From assembly GCA_030435675.1 (NCBI GenBank), contig CM059624.1:15214769-15278768 (forward strand): a stretch of 64,000 nt of DNA, given 5' to 3'. This document shows positions 1-10,629 of this stretch, one piece after another. The first letter of the stretch is position 1. Every line of letters begins with the position of its first letter. The notes beneath the pieces were generated by a model that was not told where the DNA came from, made no database searches, and saw nothing but the letters and a program-made list of their open reading frames with translations. Both the position numbers and the translations under genes were made by a program. The DNA comes from Steinernema hermaphroditum. Lineage: Eukaryota > Nematoda > Chromadorea > Rhabditida > Steinernematidae.

Positions 1-874
1 TTCCACCCAGTGGTCACAGGACGATGGGAGATAACAAATTGCAGAAAGGACAAGAACACAACTTCGACAAATACAGTAAACTATACAACTTCAACTACTT
101 CAACCAATACGACTTCAGTGGAATCATGCACTATGGGGATAAGTATGTTTGCAGTCGTGAATAAGAAATAAGTTATTTCTATTCAGAGACTTTGCGAAAG
201 ACCGCCAAAAGCCCGTGATCTACAGTCTTAAGCCAGAATACCAAATGTCGATTGGAGGAGCGGAAATTCCGACCTATGGAGATATCTATGAGATGAACTG
301 GCTATACCAGTGCTACGGTACGCAGTGCTTTTGACAATTCTCATAAGCCTAGCTGCTTTAGAAAGATGCTCATCGTCCAATATCGTTTGCATGAATGGAG
401 GCGTAAAACATCCTCAGAACTGCGCGGTTTGTCAATGCCCGAGTGGATTCGGCGGAACGTACTGTTCTGAACGACAACCTTCATCTCCGGGTCTCACCTG
501 TGGCGGAACCATTTCAGCCCTCGGGATGTGGAGAACGCTGACTGTCAAGAACGAAGTTGGATATGGCCCTGGACTCGTTGTAGATCATGCATATCCTGCT
601 CACTGCACATGGCATATCAAGGCTCCCAAAGGCCATAGAATCCAATTCTTCGTATCCTACGTAGGCATGAATGCCCGTCGGTCGTTGTGCTACCACCAGT
701 GCTACTTCGGCGGTGTCAACATCAAGGGCCTCGAGAAAACGTGGATCCCCGAGGGAATGCGCGTATGCTGCCCGGCGCAGTACAACAAGACCTTAACAAC
801 TGAATCGAACCTTCTCGTCGTTCAGCCGTGGAATGTCATGGAATATACGAACTTTAATCTTCACTTTAGGATCG
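1..874 (+). CDS. Astacin-family zinc metalloprotease, 3' part (catalytic C-terminus, EGF, CUB)
   Basis: The gene enters from the left edge. Exons read 3-142, 187-317 and 362-874, joined by 44-nt introns. The first exon shows the end of an astacin domain with the Met-turn SGIMHYGD; exon 2 continues the protease fold and ends at MNWLYQCY. Exon 3 opens with an EGF-like module (CMNGG...CQCPSGFGGTYC) and then a CUB domain from about CGGTISALG to NFNLHFRI. The HExxH zinc site lies outside the window. Protease-EGF-CUB is the usual order in worm NAS proteins that act in cuticle moulting or matrix processing; that role is family knowledge. The last codon is split G|AC and joins in frame to the lectin exon at 1514, so the gene probably continues there. 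Confidence 0.85.
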
Positions 875-1513
875 GTGAGTTAGACTGTGGTACTTATTTA
901 GTAGGGCAACATCCATATTCCCCTATAATAACTTCATTAGACTGGTGATGCAAGAGATAGAGATTTTATAGTCCCGGTCTACTTCATCCAAACATTCATC
1001 GGATTCAAATCCGGTGACTAGGACGGCCAGATGTACTTGGTTCTCATTGGTTCACGTGTGGTCCTACGGAAGGCCATGGTTGATTCGATCCAGCGGTCCA
1101 GGAGATGCGATTGCTGATTTCGATCCGTGGGCAGGCACCTATAATAACTTCATTAGACTGGTGAAGCAAGAGGTAGAGCTTTTATAGGCCAGGTCAACTT
1201 GATCAAAACATTCATCGGATTCAGACACAGAGTCCAAATGTCCTTGGTTCTCATTGATCCACGTGTGGTCCTTGCAGGCCATCACCGATTTCGATCCGTG
1301 GGCAGGCTTCGGGGGCTTTGCTTTGCCAGCATCTCTTCTTGCCATCGCAGGAGATAGAGCTTTTATAGTCCAGCTCAACTTTGTCAAAAATTCAGCTTTC
1401 CCTAAAGCGTTCGGAATGATCAGCTAGCTTGCTGTTTGCAGGGTTACATGGAACCAAAATTAATTTAGAACTAAGACTAGCCCTCCCATGATAAACTCGA
1501 ATCCTATTTTCAG
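875..1513. repeat. Intron with decayed Tc1/mariner transposase fragments and direct repeats
   Basis: The intron holds a direct repeat seen at about 929-1020 and 1141-1225 with a third partial copy near 1345-1390 (shared core ATAGAGCTTTTATAG). The minus strand of 1200-1300 reads AHGSKSV...CKDHTWINENQGHLDSV, which resembles the region of the intact transposase at 18141-19157 between its second and third catalytic Asp. The stretch near 1000 (ATCGGATTCAAATCCGGTG) matches the transposase segment that encodes SPDLNPMD. These are relics without an open frame. Confidence 0.6.
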
Positions 1514-2011
1514 ACGATAGTCCACTTCCGTCCACAACCCCTCCTCCTCCACTTCCCACTCCAACTCCTGAGCCTTTCACATCAAAACAAATCCACGACA
1601 TGGGAAAGTACGTCGTGTCCACGTACGAGATGACTTTTAACGACGCCAAAACGTTCTGCGCCATGGAGGGCAACCAACTTGTCACCGTTCACAATGAGGC
1701 TACCCAACAGACTGTGTCTTACAGCGGATCCAACCTAAAAAAACGCACAACTACTGGATCGGACTTCGGAAGCCTCAGGGAATTCGGTCGGCTTATGAGT
1801 GGATCGACGGTAGTTCGTTCGATTACAAGAACTGGATGAAGGGCTTCCCCAAGCCCAGTCCCAACGAGCAATGTGTAGTGGTAACACAAGCAGTTATTTT
1901 TGGATCCGGTAATACGAAATTTAGGCAATTGGATCGTCAGGTACAAAATGGCTCGGCATTAACTGCTACCTAAAGATGGACTTCGTATGCGAGAAGATTG
2001 CTGCCGAGTGA
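1514..2011 (+). pseudogene. C-type lectin domain exons, probably the C-terminus of the astacin gene; frame broken
   Basis: Two exons, 1514-1880 and 1925-2011. The first starts with a Pro/Thr linker (SPLPSTTPPPPLPTPTPEP) and enters a C-type lectin fold: VSTYEMTFNDAKTFCAMEGN, then YWIGLR, YEWIDGSSFDYKNW and NEQCVV; the second ends with KWLGINCYLKMDFVCEK and a stop. The frame changes once between QQTV (about 1714) and the YWIGLR part; two extra bases in the GTGTC stretch would explain it. A 44-nt cryptic intron at 1691-1734 would also restore frame but would delete a conserved lectin strand. The split codon at 1514 matches the astacin exon ending at 874, supporting one astacin-EGF-CUB-CTLD gene. 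Whether the shift is real, an assembly error or a decayed exon cannot be told here. Confidence 0.65.
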
Positions 2012-3657
2012 TGCTACTTACTCTGGATTTGACTTGTCGTTTGTGTATTAAACTTGAGGTTCAACCTGTTTAGCAGCCGTTGATTTATGAACATTGTTTG
2101 AGTGAAAACTTGAGGTTACGTGTGTCTTACTCTTATTCAGTAGTCCCTGTTTCGCAGCTGGAAAACTTTGCCGAAGATAGCATTCATAACGTCTTTGGTG
2201 GTGAGCTCTGCCGTCATTGGGAGCATGAAGTCACTGTCGCCTTATTTCTGCGAAGGTCTCAACATTCACGGAACGGGAGCCTACGTTGCAAGCTCTTCAC
2301 CAGATAATTACTGGTCGGGTCCAGAGATGGAATACCGGAATAACAAGTGTAGATAACTAATGAGGCCATTGACAACACGTCCACAAGGTAGACCGAAGAT
2401 AAGATGCAGAGATGATAACGTCAAGATCGTAGGAACCCAGCGCTGGCAGACTGCGGCGAGAAATGAGTCGCTCTCATCTTGGTGCAGCAGAGGAACCGAA
2501 TCGTGACTGATGAAAGGAAACCGAATGAGGAGAAGAACTGAATCAGAAGAAAACACTACATACTTGTTTGGTGATTATAAGGTGCAACTTTGCGAATCTT
2601 AAACCTTCTTAATCTTCTGATATTGCAAATAAACTCTTGAACGCTTAAACGGCGACCAGTATGGCAATGCACAGCACAATGTAAAGGAGAAATATAATAT
2701 ATTATGTTAATATGTTATATTTCACGATTTTCACGATTTTATTTCGCGAATCAAAGGCATTATGCCTTGCGCGACACCGAAAATAGACAAACAGAGGATG
2801 TCTGGAAGACGGCTTCATCCCTGGCGCGGCGTAGATGTCGAACCGGTGGTTGGCGGAGAGCTTCATGGGGCTTCTGGGAATCGGCAAATCTTCGGATTCA
2901 GGAGCGGAACATCGTTTGCGGCACAGCGCACGCTTCTGTGCTCGAATCTGATGGTCCGTGGTCCGGGAGTTGCGTCTTCGATGGTGGTGGCGTCCTCAGA
3001 GCGTCGGCGACCTTCGGGATGACTTCTCACGTGGCCGGATTCTTGACGTCGGACATCTTGTTGTCAGCGGTGGTGGGACTACGGCTTCCGGGTGTCTCAA
3101 TTCCCTCTGGAAGCCGGAACAGTCACAACTGCCACGGGGTTTGCCATCTGACCGACCAGACACTCAGAGAGCGACCGGAGGGACCGACCGCTCGCCACCG
3201 CGAGCGTTCTTGTGAAATATCACAGAAATGGATAGAAACCTGTCCAGTGCTAACCTACAGAAATAGCGGACTAGCCATACATTTCTGCGCTGCTTAAAAA
3301 ATTTAAGGGGTTTAGATTAAAGGGTTTTCGTGGTGAGACCAGAAATGTGACGCAAATGTCTTGACTGAGGACTCGAGATTCGGAGTACGCGTGACTGCCC
3401 ATCACAGTATTTATCACTCCCTAAACGATCCGCATTTGGCACTAGGAAACCTTCCTTTGTCAAGTAGCTCGGCTCGGCTCACTCGCGCAAAGCAATCCCG
3501 GAAGTCCGTTTCTCAAACTGAGAATCGAAAGAACGGAAAGTCCGTCGAATACCTTCTGAACCAAGTTCAAGAGGCCATTGACTTACACTGCAAACCGATG
3601 AAATGGTGCAAATTTATTATTTTTATCAAACAAAGAGAAAACTCGGAAGGAGATGAA
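2012..3657. other. Intergenic; diverged repeat copy at about 2715-3215
   Basis: No convincing gene. 2012-2690 has no recognisable coding region. 2715-2795 resembles 17950-18010 (ending in ATGCCTTGCGCGACAC versus ACGCCTTGCGAGACGT), and 2990-3215 resembles 19590-19800 (the GGTGG-ACTACGGCTtCC block and the CAGACactCAGAGAGCGAC block). It therefore looks like an old copy of the dispersed repeat that the mariner element interrupts at 18016. Open frames across 2704-3297 are not conserved between copies. 3301-3657 contains nothing I recognise. Confidence 0.4.
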
Positions 3658-4524
3658 TCAACAGCATACATGTATTTGTCCTCCACATAAGACAGTGACT
3701 TCTAACTTCCTCTTTTTCTGGGGTAGCTCCCAGAAAGCAGTGGACCCCCGAGAGGGCCATTTGCGAGGTATAACCGCGAACTGTTGGTAGAGAAATCTCA
3801 AATCGTTTCTGGGGAATGAGGGACTACCCTTAAGATCAATATCAGTCCGATCTCCTCTGAAGAAGCGATCGAATACACAAGTCACCATGTCGATGTCCAA
3901 TCTCAGATTGGAATCTGCTATATAAAGGGACTCAAATTTTGGTGATTTCACGAAGCGTTTGATCAAGTTTTGGAAGTCTGCCGGCCATGTAGTATTCCTC
4001 ATTAAATTCAGTCTTTTCAAGTTACCGAGTTCGATCTGGCGTCTTATCAACTCGTGACACTTTTCTCCATAGTTCTCGACGCAGATGTCCGACAGGCCAC
4101 CGCATTCTTTTAGTCCATCAAAGATGATGTCGCGTACTTCGCTTGGGCGGTAGGTATTCTCAACTACATCCAATCTGCAGTCAATAGCAAGTGACCGAAT
4201 CACCGGCAGTGTTTTCGTTCGAAATTGTTCCAATGTTTCTTTTGCTGCTTCGTCCTTTGATAGCTGACTAAAGTGAATGCGCTCGATTTGGACATACTTC
4301 AAGTCCATCCCGAAAGTAAGTGCTCTTGCTCCATAGTAAAGCATGACGCCGACTTTAGTGCCGTCTCTGTTCGATTGCAACAAAACACTTAGTTCGCGAC
4401 GCTTCGTGTAATGAGTTTCGGCTGTAGATGACCAATATCCTGAGAAGCGCTTGAGACGTCCAATGTCAACGTTGGAGAGTCGTTGGATGACTTCGTCGTA
4501 AAAGTCCAGAGGTAGAGAGTCCAT
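3658..4524 (-). CDS. Nematode F-box-like protein, family copy 1
   Basis: Single exon, 288 aa, starting MDSLPLDFYDEVIQRL and ending QIHVCC. The first about 45 residues resemble an F-box (LPxxFYDEVI...L...DIGRLKRFSGYW), the Skp1-binding motif of SCF ubiquitin ligases. The rest is a family-specific region with LSDICVENYGEKCHELIRRQ, LIKRFVKSP and VFDRFFRG blocks, which are shared with copies at 15979, 25931, 27213 and 56528. Intact, no introns. A substrate-adaptor role is inferred from the F-box-like start only; I do not recognise a named orthologue. The GGACTC-rich hAT-like element lies just upstream at 4631. Confidence 0.75.
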   Translation of the reverse strand: MDSLPLDFYDEVIQRLSNVDIGRLKRFSGYWSSTAETHYTKRRELSVLLQSNRDGTKVGVMLYYGARALTFGMDLKYVQIERIHFSQLSKDEAAKETLEQFRTKTLPVIRSLAIDCRLDVVENTYRPSEVRDIIFDGLKECGGLSDICVENYGEKCHELIRRQIELGNLKRLNLMRNTTWPADFQNLIKRFVKSPKFESLYIADSNLRLDIDMVTCVFDRFFRGDRTDIDLKGSPSFPRNDLRFLYQQFAVIPRKWPSRGSTAFWELPQKKRKLEVTVLCGGQIHVCC

Positions 4525-4630
4525 GGTTCAAGAGCTGTGCCAATATGGAGTGATGTTCCAATATATAGTAAATTAATGATGAGCGGATGCATCGCAAAGC
4601 AGATCTAATCAGGTTCATTCGACTCGTAAG

Positions 4631-4831
4631 CAGTGATCCTAACGAGTCCAAAACGAGTCCGGACTCGGACTCGGACTCGTTTTTATCTGGACTCGTTTTG
4701 GGACTCGGACTCGGACTCGTTTTGATCCGGACTCGTTTTTCGGACTCGGACTCGGACTCGTTTTGATCCGGACTCGTTTTCCGGACTCGGACTCGGACTC
4801 GTTTTGATTTCGGACTCGTTTAGGATCACTG
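4631..4831. mobile_element. hAT-like MITE (201 bp) with 8-bp target duplication
   Basis: The ends are CAGTGATCCTAACGAGTCC and its complement (GGACTCGTTTAGGATCACTG). The 8-mer CTCGTAAG occurs immediately on both sides (4623-4630 and 4832-4839). An 8-bp duplication with CAGTG termini is typical of hAT elements. The inside is built of GGACTCG units alternating with CGTTTTGATC, so it is a non-autonomous element with an internal minisatellite. Confidence 0.85.
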
Positions 4832-4839
4832 CTCGTAAG

Positions 4840-5926
4840 TTACGGAAACGGAACGTGATGTCATTGGAAGATTCCATGAAGAATGTCTGGCCAACAATGA
4901 ACGCATTGACGGAATGCGCTTGGCTTCGAGCTACTTCCGCATCAGTGTTGCATTAGTCCAATCCAATATATAATGGAACCTCCTCCGTATTGGCATAGCT
5001 CTTAAACCATGAACGCCACTGGATGGCGACATGCTCACCGCAGTGTTGTATAGGAACAAGCCTCAGTGGTGAACCGTGTTTTAATGTGAGACGCTTCAGT
5101 CAGCTCTACCGGAAGTATGTCGACTGCAAATAGCGTATTTTCCGACTGGTGTGCTTCTGGAATTGGCCTATGATTGGTAAGCCGGCGCGCTGGGTTGCGT
5201 CTGATGGGAAGAAGCTGAGAGTAACTACGCACAGTATGCAAATGGAGATATTGTTGACATTCGCGTTTGTCGATATATTTCCGACTTTGTGCTCATGCTA
5301 GTGAATGCAAAACATTGATAAATTTTCGTCGAAAATTGGGTAGGGGTTGTCGAACCTTCAGAAAGATTGGAGAAGATTTTTCGCGATGACCTTGTCCGCG
5401 ATGACCTTGTCCGCGATGATCCTGTTAAGAAGAGTTCATGTGCTTTCGACTCGCCCCCCCCCCTCCCAATCTTTTTCCACTCCACCTCATCACTGCCCGA
5501 TCTGCGTGTGATACTTGGGAACATTCCCGAACTCGATACCGCAGTTTACTCGAGTTCACTTCTTGATTAACGGCTTACACCGCAAAAGATATGGGTCATA
5601 CCATAGCTCCACTGCTCATCATCTGGCTTCGGTGGCAGAGGCGTCTTTAGAGTCGAAGTCAGCGGACTGGTCAATATGCGCGGGCATCGGAGAGCTGAAT
5701 CCAGTACAGCATAATTTCCTCCTCTAATGACGTGTATCCGGCAGCCGCTCAACCGATCCCCTGTCGAAATTGAACAGTCATCGGAAGGACTGGAAAGGAG
5801 CGGAAGAATTATGCTGCTGCTTTCTTCATTCCACCCAAAATAGCCGTATAGAAGAATCAATCATCATATACTGCATCCGAATCATCAACACAAAACAACA
5901 AAAGCAACAATATGCCAGCGGACAAC
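4840..5926. other. Intergenic, no gene recognised
   Basis: No frame here has family resemblance. It contains a short 15-bp tandem repeat, three copies of GCGATGACCTTGTCC, at about 5383-5427, and a C-rich run near 5454-5463. The right end abuts the 3' end of the minus-strand zinc-finger-like gene at 5927. Confidence 0.4.
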
Positions 5927-7315
5927 TTAAAAAAGATCGCGGAATGGACCGTCAGGAATGTCATCCTTGTAGGGGAAGAACTTGTGAAGCTCCCTCTCCA
6001 TCGTCTTCTTGAATTCCACCCTCATGCGTTTGAGTTCGAAAAGTTCTTCGGCGGTCAGCTGACCGAATTTCTTCGAATGATTTCTCTACAGTAAATATGA
6101 ATTTCATAGAAACCACGAAAGTGATAATTACCGAAAGGTGATCAGCCACATGTGCAGGATCAGCCCTGAACATGCATCCTTCAACAACGCACTTGTACGA
6201 TAACTTCAGATGCTGGGCGACGTGACATCTTCTCGTGGTCTTCACGTTGACCATCTTCCCGCATTCCCTGCACTTTGGATCTTCCAAATCGTTCTTGTTG
6301 CTCATCTTCTTGTCGTCGAATCGAAGGAACGCTTCGGGTGGAAAGTACTTGTTTCGCTCCCTTCTGGTCTTCTTGTAAAAGGATTTCTCCGTCATCCTGA
6401 GCGTATGGTACTGTTGTTTTTCCAAGTGGTCAGCATGCATAGCGTGGTTCCTCTAAAATCGTTTAAAGTATATAAATGTGGACGGTTCCCATCAACAAAC
6501 CACTAAGTGAGTTCTAAGAGTATGTGGCTTCACCAGCTTGTCACAACCATCAACAACACATGAACATGAAATTCCTTCGTGTGTTCCTGCGTGGTTAAGC
6601 AAATCCCTTTCTCCACCTGTTTTTCTTTCCTTCTTGCACAGGTGACACTAATAATATAATGCCGCAATTATAAACATGCACATCATTCACATACCAGCCA
6701 TATCTCGATTCCATTTTTGATCGTCTTCTTTAGTTCAATCCTATGCCAATATGCGTACATCCTCAGAATCGAGGGCATATCGATGCCCATCTTCTTCACT
6801 TTTCTGGCAAACACCTTCCGCGTCTCTTCATCGAATATCGCCTCCAGAACGTCCCGCCGCTTCTGTTCATAGAGATAGTAGAAGAGGGCCAGTTGTGGAG
6901 TGATTTTCACATCACTCGGGCCTAGCATAACCATCAGGTTGAAGACAGAATAAATGCTAACTCACTTGTTCTCTTGTCTTTAGCTTCCGCCTGTTTCTGC
7001 ACTGACTCCTCATCGCATTCCAGCGCTTTCGTAGACTTCTTGTGCACCTCTACCATTGACTTATTGACTTCAGTGTGTTCTTGTCGTACAGGTGCTACAA
7101 CCGTACGTTTTAGTGAAGAACATGCAGAATAAGCTTACATCTCGCTGCTCCAACTCTCGACACCGTTCTTTTCCGAACATCTCAAGAAGAAGAAGCGGAT
7201 TTCGGCGTTTGACGAAGTTGTAGATCAAGCCATGTGCATCAAAAGGTTGCCCAGAAGGCGACGTCGAAACGTGCATCTTGATCTGGAAAAGATCTTGGAA
7301 CTGTTTGATAGTCAT
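5927..7315 (-). CDS. Zinc-finger-like nematode protein, locus A (complete)
   Basis: Five exons on the minus strand: 7315-7139, 7059-6966, 6921-6695, 6452-6132, 6085-5927; 325 aa, frame kept across all joins. Exon 1 begins MTIKQFQDLFQ and carries LIYNFVKRRNPLLLLEMFG. Exon 3 is a helical module, ITPQLALFYYLYEQKRRDV to RMYAYWHR. Exon 4 holds a paired C2H2-like motif: CRECG...H..QH, then C....C...H. The last exon is LTAEELFELKRMR to a C-terminus FRDLF. DNA or RNA binding is plausible from the zinc motif, but I do not recognise the family. The 242-nt intron 3 is conserved nearly base for base at 7967-8190 and 13604-13849, pointing to recent local duplication. Confidence 0.7.
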
Positions 7316-7438
7316 TCCGCTAGATAATCAACGTTGGAAACGCGAAGATCGAATTGGTGGAAAGGGATACATTACGATTTAACCGGAAAAGTAAAATTCC
7401 AAACATACGACAAAAAGGTCGACATTTCTACAAATACT

Positions 7439-7966
7439 TCAAAGACGATCTCGGAATGGACCTGCAGGAATGTGCTCCTTGTATGGGAAGAACTTGCGCA
7501 GCTCCCTCTCCATCACCTCGTTGAAATTCAGCCTGATGCGCTTGTGTTCGAAAAGTTCTTCGGCGGTTAACTGTGCGATTCTTTTCGAATGGATTTTCTA
7601 GAATGGATGAATAAATTTCATATAAATCGCGAAAGTGATAATTACCCAAAGGTGATCCACCATACTAATAAGATCAGTCCTGAACTTGCAGCCATCGACG
7701 ACACACTTGTACGATAACTTCAGATGCTGGGCGACGTGACATCTTCTCGTGGTCTTCACGTTGACCATCTTCCCGCATTCCCTGCACTTTGGATCTTCCA
7801 TATCGTTCTTGTTGCTCATCTTCTTGTCGTCGAATCGAAGGAACGCTTCGGGTGGAAAGTACTTGTCAAGCTTGTTTCTGGCCTGCTTGTAAAACGATGC
7901 TAACGTTCGTCTGAGTTTATGATACTGATCCTTATCCAGATGATCAACAGGGAGAGCGTGACCTTT
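7439..7966 (-). pseudogene. Zinc-finger-like family, locus B: only the last two exons remain
   Basis: Exons 7966-7646 (321 nt) and 7597-7439 (159 nt) equal the last two exons of locus A in length and phase, and both are open: KGHALPVDHLDKDQYHKLRR, the CRECGKMVNVKTTRRCH zinc motif, and a terminal LTAEELFEHKRIR exon ending FRDRL. The preceding intron is also present (7967-8190), but it stops at the border of the fold-back element at 8191, so exons 1-3 are missing. Either a 5'-truncated copy, or the 3' exons of a transcript that starts in locus C (see 13850-15414). Confidence 0.6.
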
Positions 7967-8190
7967 CTAAAATCTTGAATTATATAAGTGTGGACGATTC
8001 TCATAAACAAACCAGTAAGTGAAGTCTAAGCATGTATGGCTTCAACAGCTTGTTACAACCTTCAACAACACACGAACATGAAATTCCTTCGTGTGTTCCT
8101 ACGTGGTTAAGCAAATCCCTTTCTCCACATGCTTTTCTTTCCTTCTTGCACAGGTGACACTAATAATATAATGCCACAATTTAAACACTT

Positions 8191-9227
8191 ACTCACTGAT
8201 CGCTGGGGCCTGCACGTAAAGTCGGCCACCCAATAAAGATGGAATTTGGCTTTGGCTACGCCCTAAGCCCGAAATCACCCCCCCGAAACTCGAAGCCTAA
8301 GCCCTGAAACCGCCCAAGCAGCAACAGCTCAGCCCAATAAATGCATGCAAATGCTTTAGTTGGCCTAAGCCTGCTCAAGCCTAAGCTTCTACCCAAGCCT
8401 AAGCTTCTACCCAAGCCTATGCTTGCACCTAAGCCCATGCTTGCACCTAAGCCCATGCCTAAGCCCTGAAACCGCCCAAGCAGCTACCACTGAGCCCAAT
8501 AAATGAATGCAAATCAAAGAGTTGGCCCTGGAAATAAAAAGCCAAATTGCGCGTGTTTTTGAGCTCTTTGGGGTGCTGTTAAACGATCCAAACAGATGAT
8601 TGAAAAGCTATCTTAGCCTAAGTTGTAGCATGCGCAATCAACTTTTCAGAATATAAGATGGATATGAGATCGAATCAAACGTGTGTATGTGAGGTTAAAG
8701 GCTGCTTTGTAAAGCTGCAGTAAGTGACAAAAGTTCATTAAGTGTTACTTATTAGAACCAAGATTGCTAGTATTTAAAGCAATCTAAGTACAGCCTAGAG
8801 CTTCCAAAGTAACGGTAAGTTCATTGAACATAGATTGATATACACTGATAAGTGGATAAAGCATATATACGTGCATAATAAGATTGCTGGCGTTTACACA
8901 ATTCTATGTGGGTCGCTCAAAAACACGCGCAATTTGGCTTTTTATATCCAGGGCCAACTCTTTGATTTGCATTCATTTATTGGGCTCAGTGGTAGCTGCT
9001 TGGGCGGTTTCAGGGCTTAGGCATGGGCTTAGGTGCAAGCATGGGCTTAGGTGCAAGCATAGGCTTGGGTAGAAGCTTAGGCTTGGGTAGAAGCTTGGGC
9101 GGTTTCAGGGCTTAGGCTTCGAGTTTCGGGGGGGGGGGGGTGATTTCGGGCTTAGGGCGTAGCCAAAGCCAAATTCCATCTTTATTGGGTGGCCGACTTT
9201 ACGTGCAGGCCCCAGCGATCAGTGAGT
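8191..9227. mobile_element. Fold-back element with long inverted repeats
   Basis: Left arm about 8191-8567 and right arm about 8921-9227 are near-identical inverted copies beginning ACTCACTGATCGCTGGGG. The arms contain tandem units such as AAGCCTAAGCTTCTACCC; the left arm has an extra block of roughly 75 bp. The spacer is about 350 bp with no open frame. The element cuts the conserved intron of locus B. A transcript through it would form a very long hairpin. Confidence 0.8.
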
Positions 9228-9830
9228 TTTGAATACATTTATTGGGATCTTGATCCCTACATAGGAATATTGCATAACCTCGCGAGCGAAGCGAGCGGTT
9301 AATCAGCGAATGACTACAATCCAACTGTGCCTTAACCGACGCTACGACTACAACTATGACTACAACTCATCAATCCATAAATATAACCTATGCCTATGCT
9401 GATCAAAGTGGGATCAAAGATCCCAATAAACGAAGCCACTTCTTCTCATATCGTCACTTTCTAGTCAAAAATGAGCCAGATCTGGTCAAAGATCAACCGG
9501 ATCTAATGGTGGATCAGCCGGATCCAATGGTGCATCAGCCGACTCCAATCATGGATCAGCCGGATCCAATGGTGGATCAGCCGGATCTAAGCCTAGATCA
9601 GCCGGATCCTAGCCTAGATCAGCCGGATCCAAGCCTAGATCAGCCAGATCCTAACCTAGATCAGCCAGATCCAAGCCTGGATCAGCCGGATCCAATGGTG
9701 GATCAACCGGATCTGATCAAAGATCAGTCGGATCCTAGCCCAGATCAGCCGGGTCTAGAGGAAGACCCAGCCTAACCCTGTCAGACCATGGCTAACCATG
9801 CCAGAGGCCATTCCCCATGCTTAGGTAGCC
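9228..9830. repeat. GATC-rich 21-bp minisatellite, copy I
   Basis: From about 9475 to 9766 the unit is GGATCAGCCGGATCCAAGCCTA-like with a 21-bp period, so one frame stays open and would read DQPDPSL repeats. Repeat arithmetic explains the open frame; there is no upstream gene signal. The sequence after it (CCTAACCCTGTCAGACCATG on to TAGGTAGCC) recurs at 13210-13272. 9228-9475 holds nothing I recognise. Confidence 0.75.
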
Positions 9831-10629
9831 GGTGCGTCAAGGTTTGTTGAACAATATAGTTTGTACGCTCGTCGACTTAGTACAAACAGGGTGTTCGCTG
9901 CAAGACCGAGGTAGTACAGTGAATGTCATACGCTGAACCACTTAGTACAGTACAGTATGACGACATAGTACACCGCAGGGGGATCGGTTCAGGACCGGTA
10001 CTACGGCGAATACGTTGAACCACTTAGAACAGTTGTCTTTCGTGTCTTTCATGCGAGGTACTTCCTGTTTCAAGTTGGTCTATGTGCGTTCTCCCCGCTC
10101 AAGACTTCATGGAGGGGTATGGACTTCGATGGAAAAATTTTCCTCTCTGGAATCGAGTTTTGAGACCTGTCCAAGGAGCGGAGATGTGAAATTTTTTAAC
10201 CGTCGGAGAATCCATATTTTCGTTCAGAAGTTGAGTGATAGGCTGAACGCATGGAGGGAGAATCGAGGGAGAATCCACACCTCGACACTAGGAAGCACCG
10301 CAGAAACCTCAGACGATGACTTCAGGCTCCTTTCCAGATCTGTACTAAGTCAGCGCACTAACTGGTTCAGCGTAAGGTATTCCTGAACCTGTATTAAAAC
10401 CTGTATAAAAACACTGTATAACCTGTAAAAACCTGTATGAACCTGTATATTCCTGTATTCCGAAATCTCCCTGCGGCGTACTATGTGTCATACTGTACTG
10501 TACTAAGTGGTTCAGCGTACGACATTTACTGTAATATCTCGGTCCTGAACCGATATCCCTGCGGTGTACTAAGTCGGTATACGGTACTGTACTAAGTGTA
10601 CTAAGTCGTTCAACAAACCAGGCAACACC
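9831..10629. mobile_element. Mutator-like non-autonomous insertion (799 bp) with 9-bp target duplication
   Basis: Begins GGTGCGTCAAGGTTTGTTG and ends with the imperfect complement (CAACAAACCAGGCAACACC). TAGGTAGCC flanks it on both sides (9822-9830 and 10630-10638). The paralogous stretch at 13262-13275 reads CGTAGGTAACCATAG with no insert, that is, an empty site. Inside are repeated (A)CTTAGTAC and CTGTA motifs and no transposase. A 9-bp duplication is the Mutator/MULE signature; superfamily assignment is inference. Confidence 0.8.

Noticed and set aside
1691..1734. 44-nt intron that would restore the lectin frame
   Set aside because: It would remove the conserved VTVHNEATQQTV strand of the C-type lectin fold; a 2-nt frame shift is the simpler explanation.
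9356..9775. 139-codon open frame with DQPDPSL repeats
   Set aside because: Open only because the 21-bp minisatellite period is a multiple of three; no gene signals around it.
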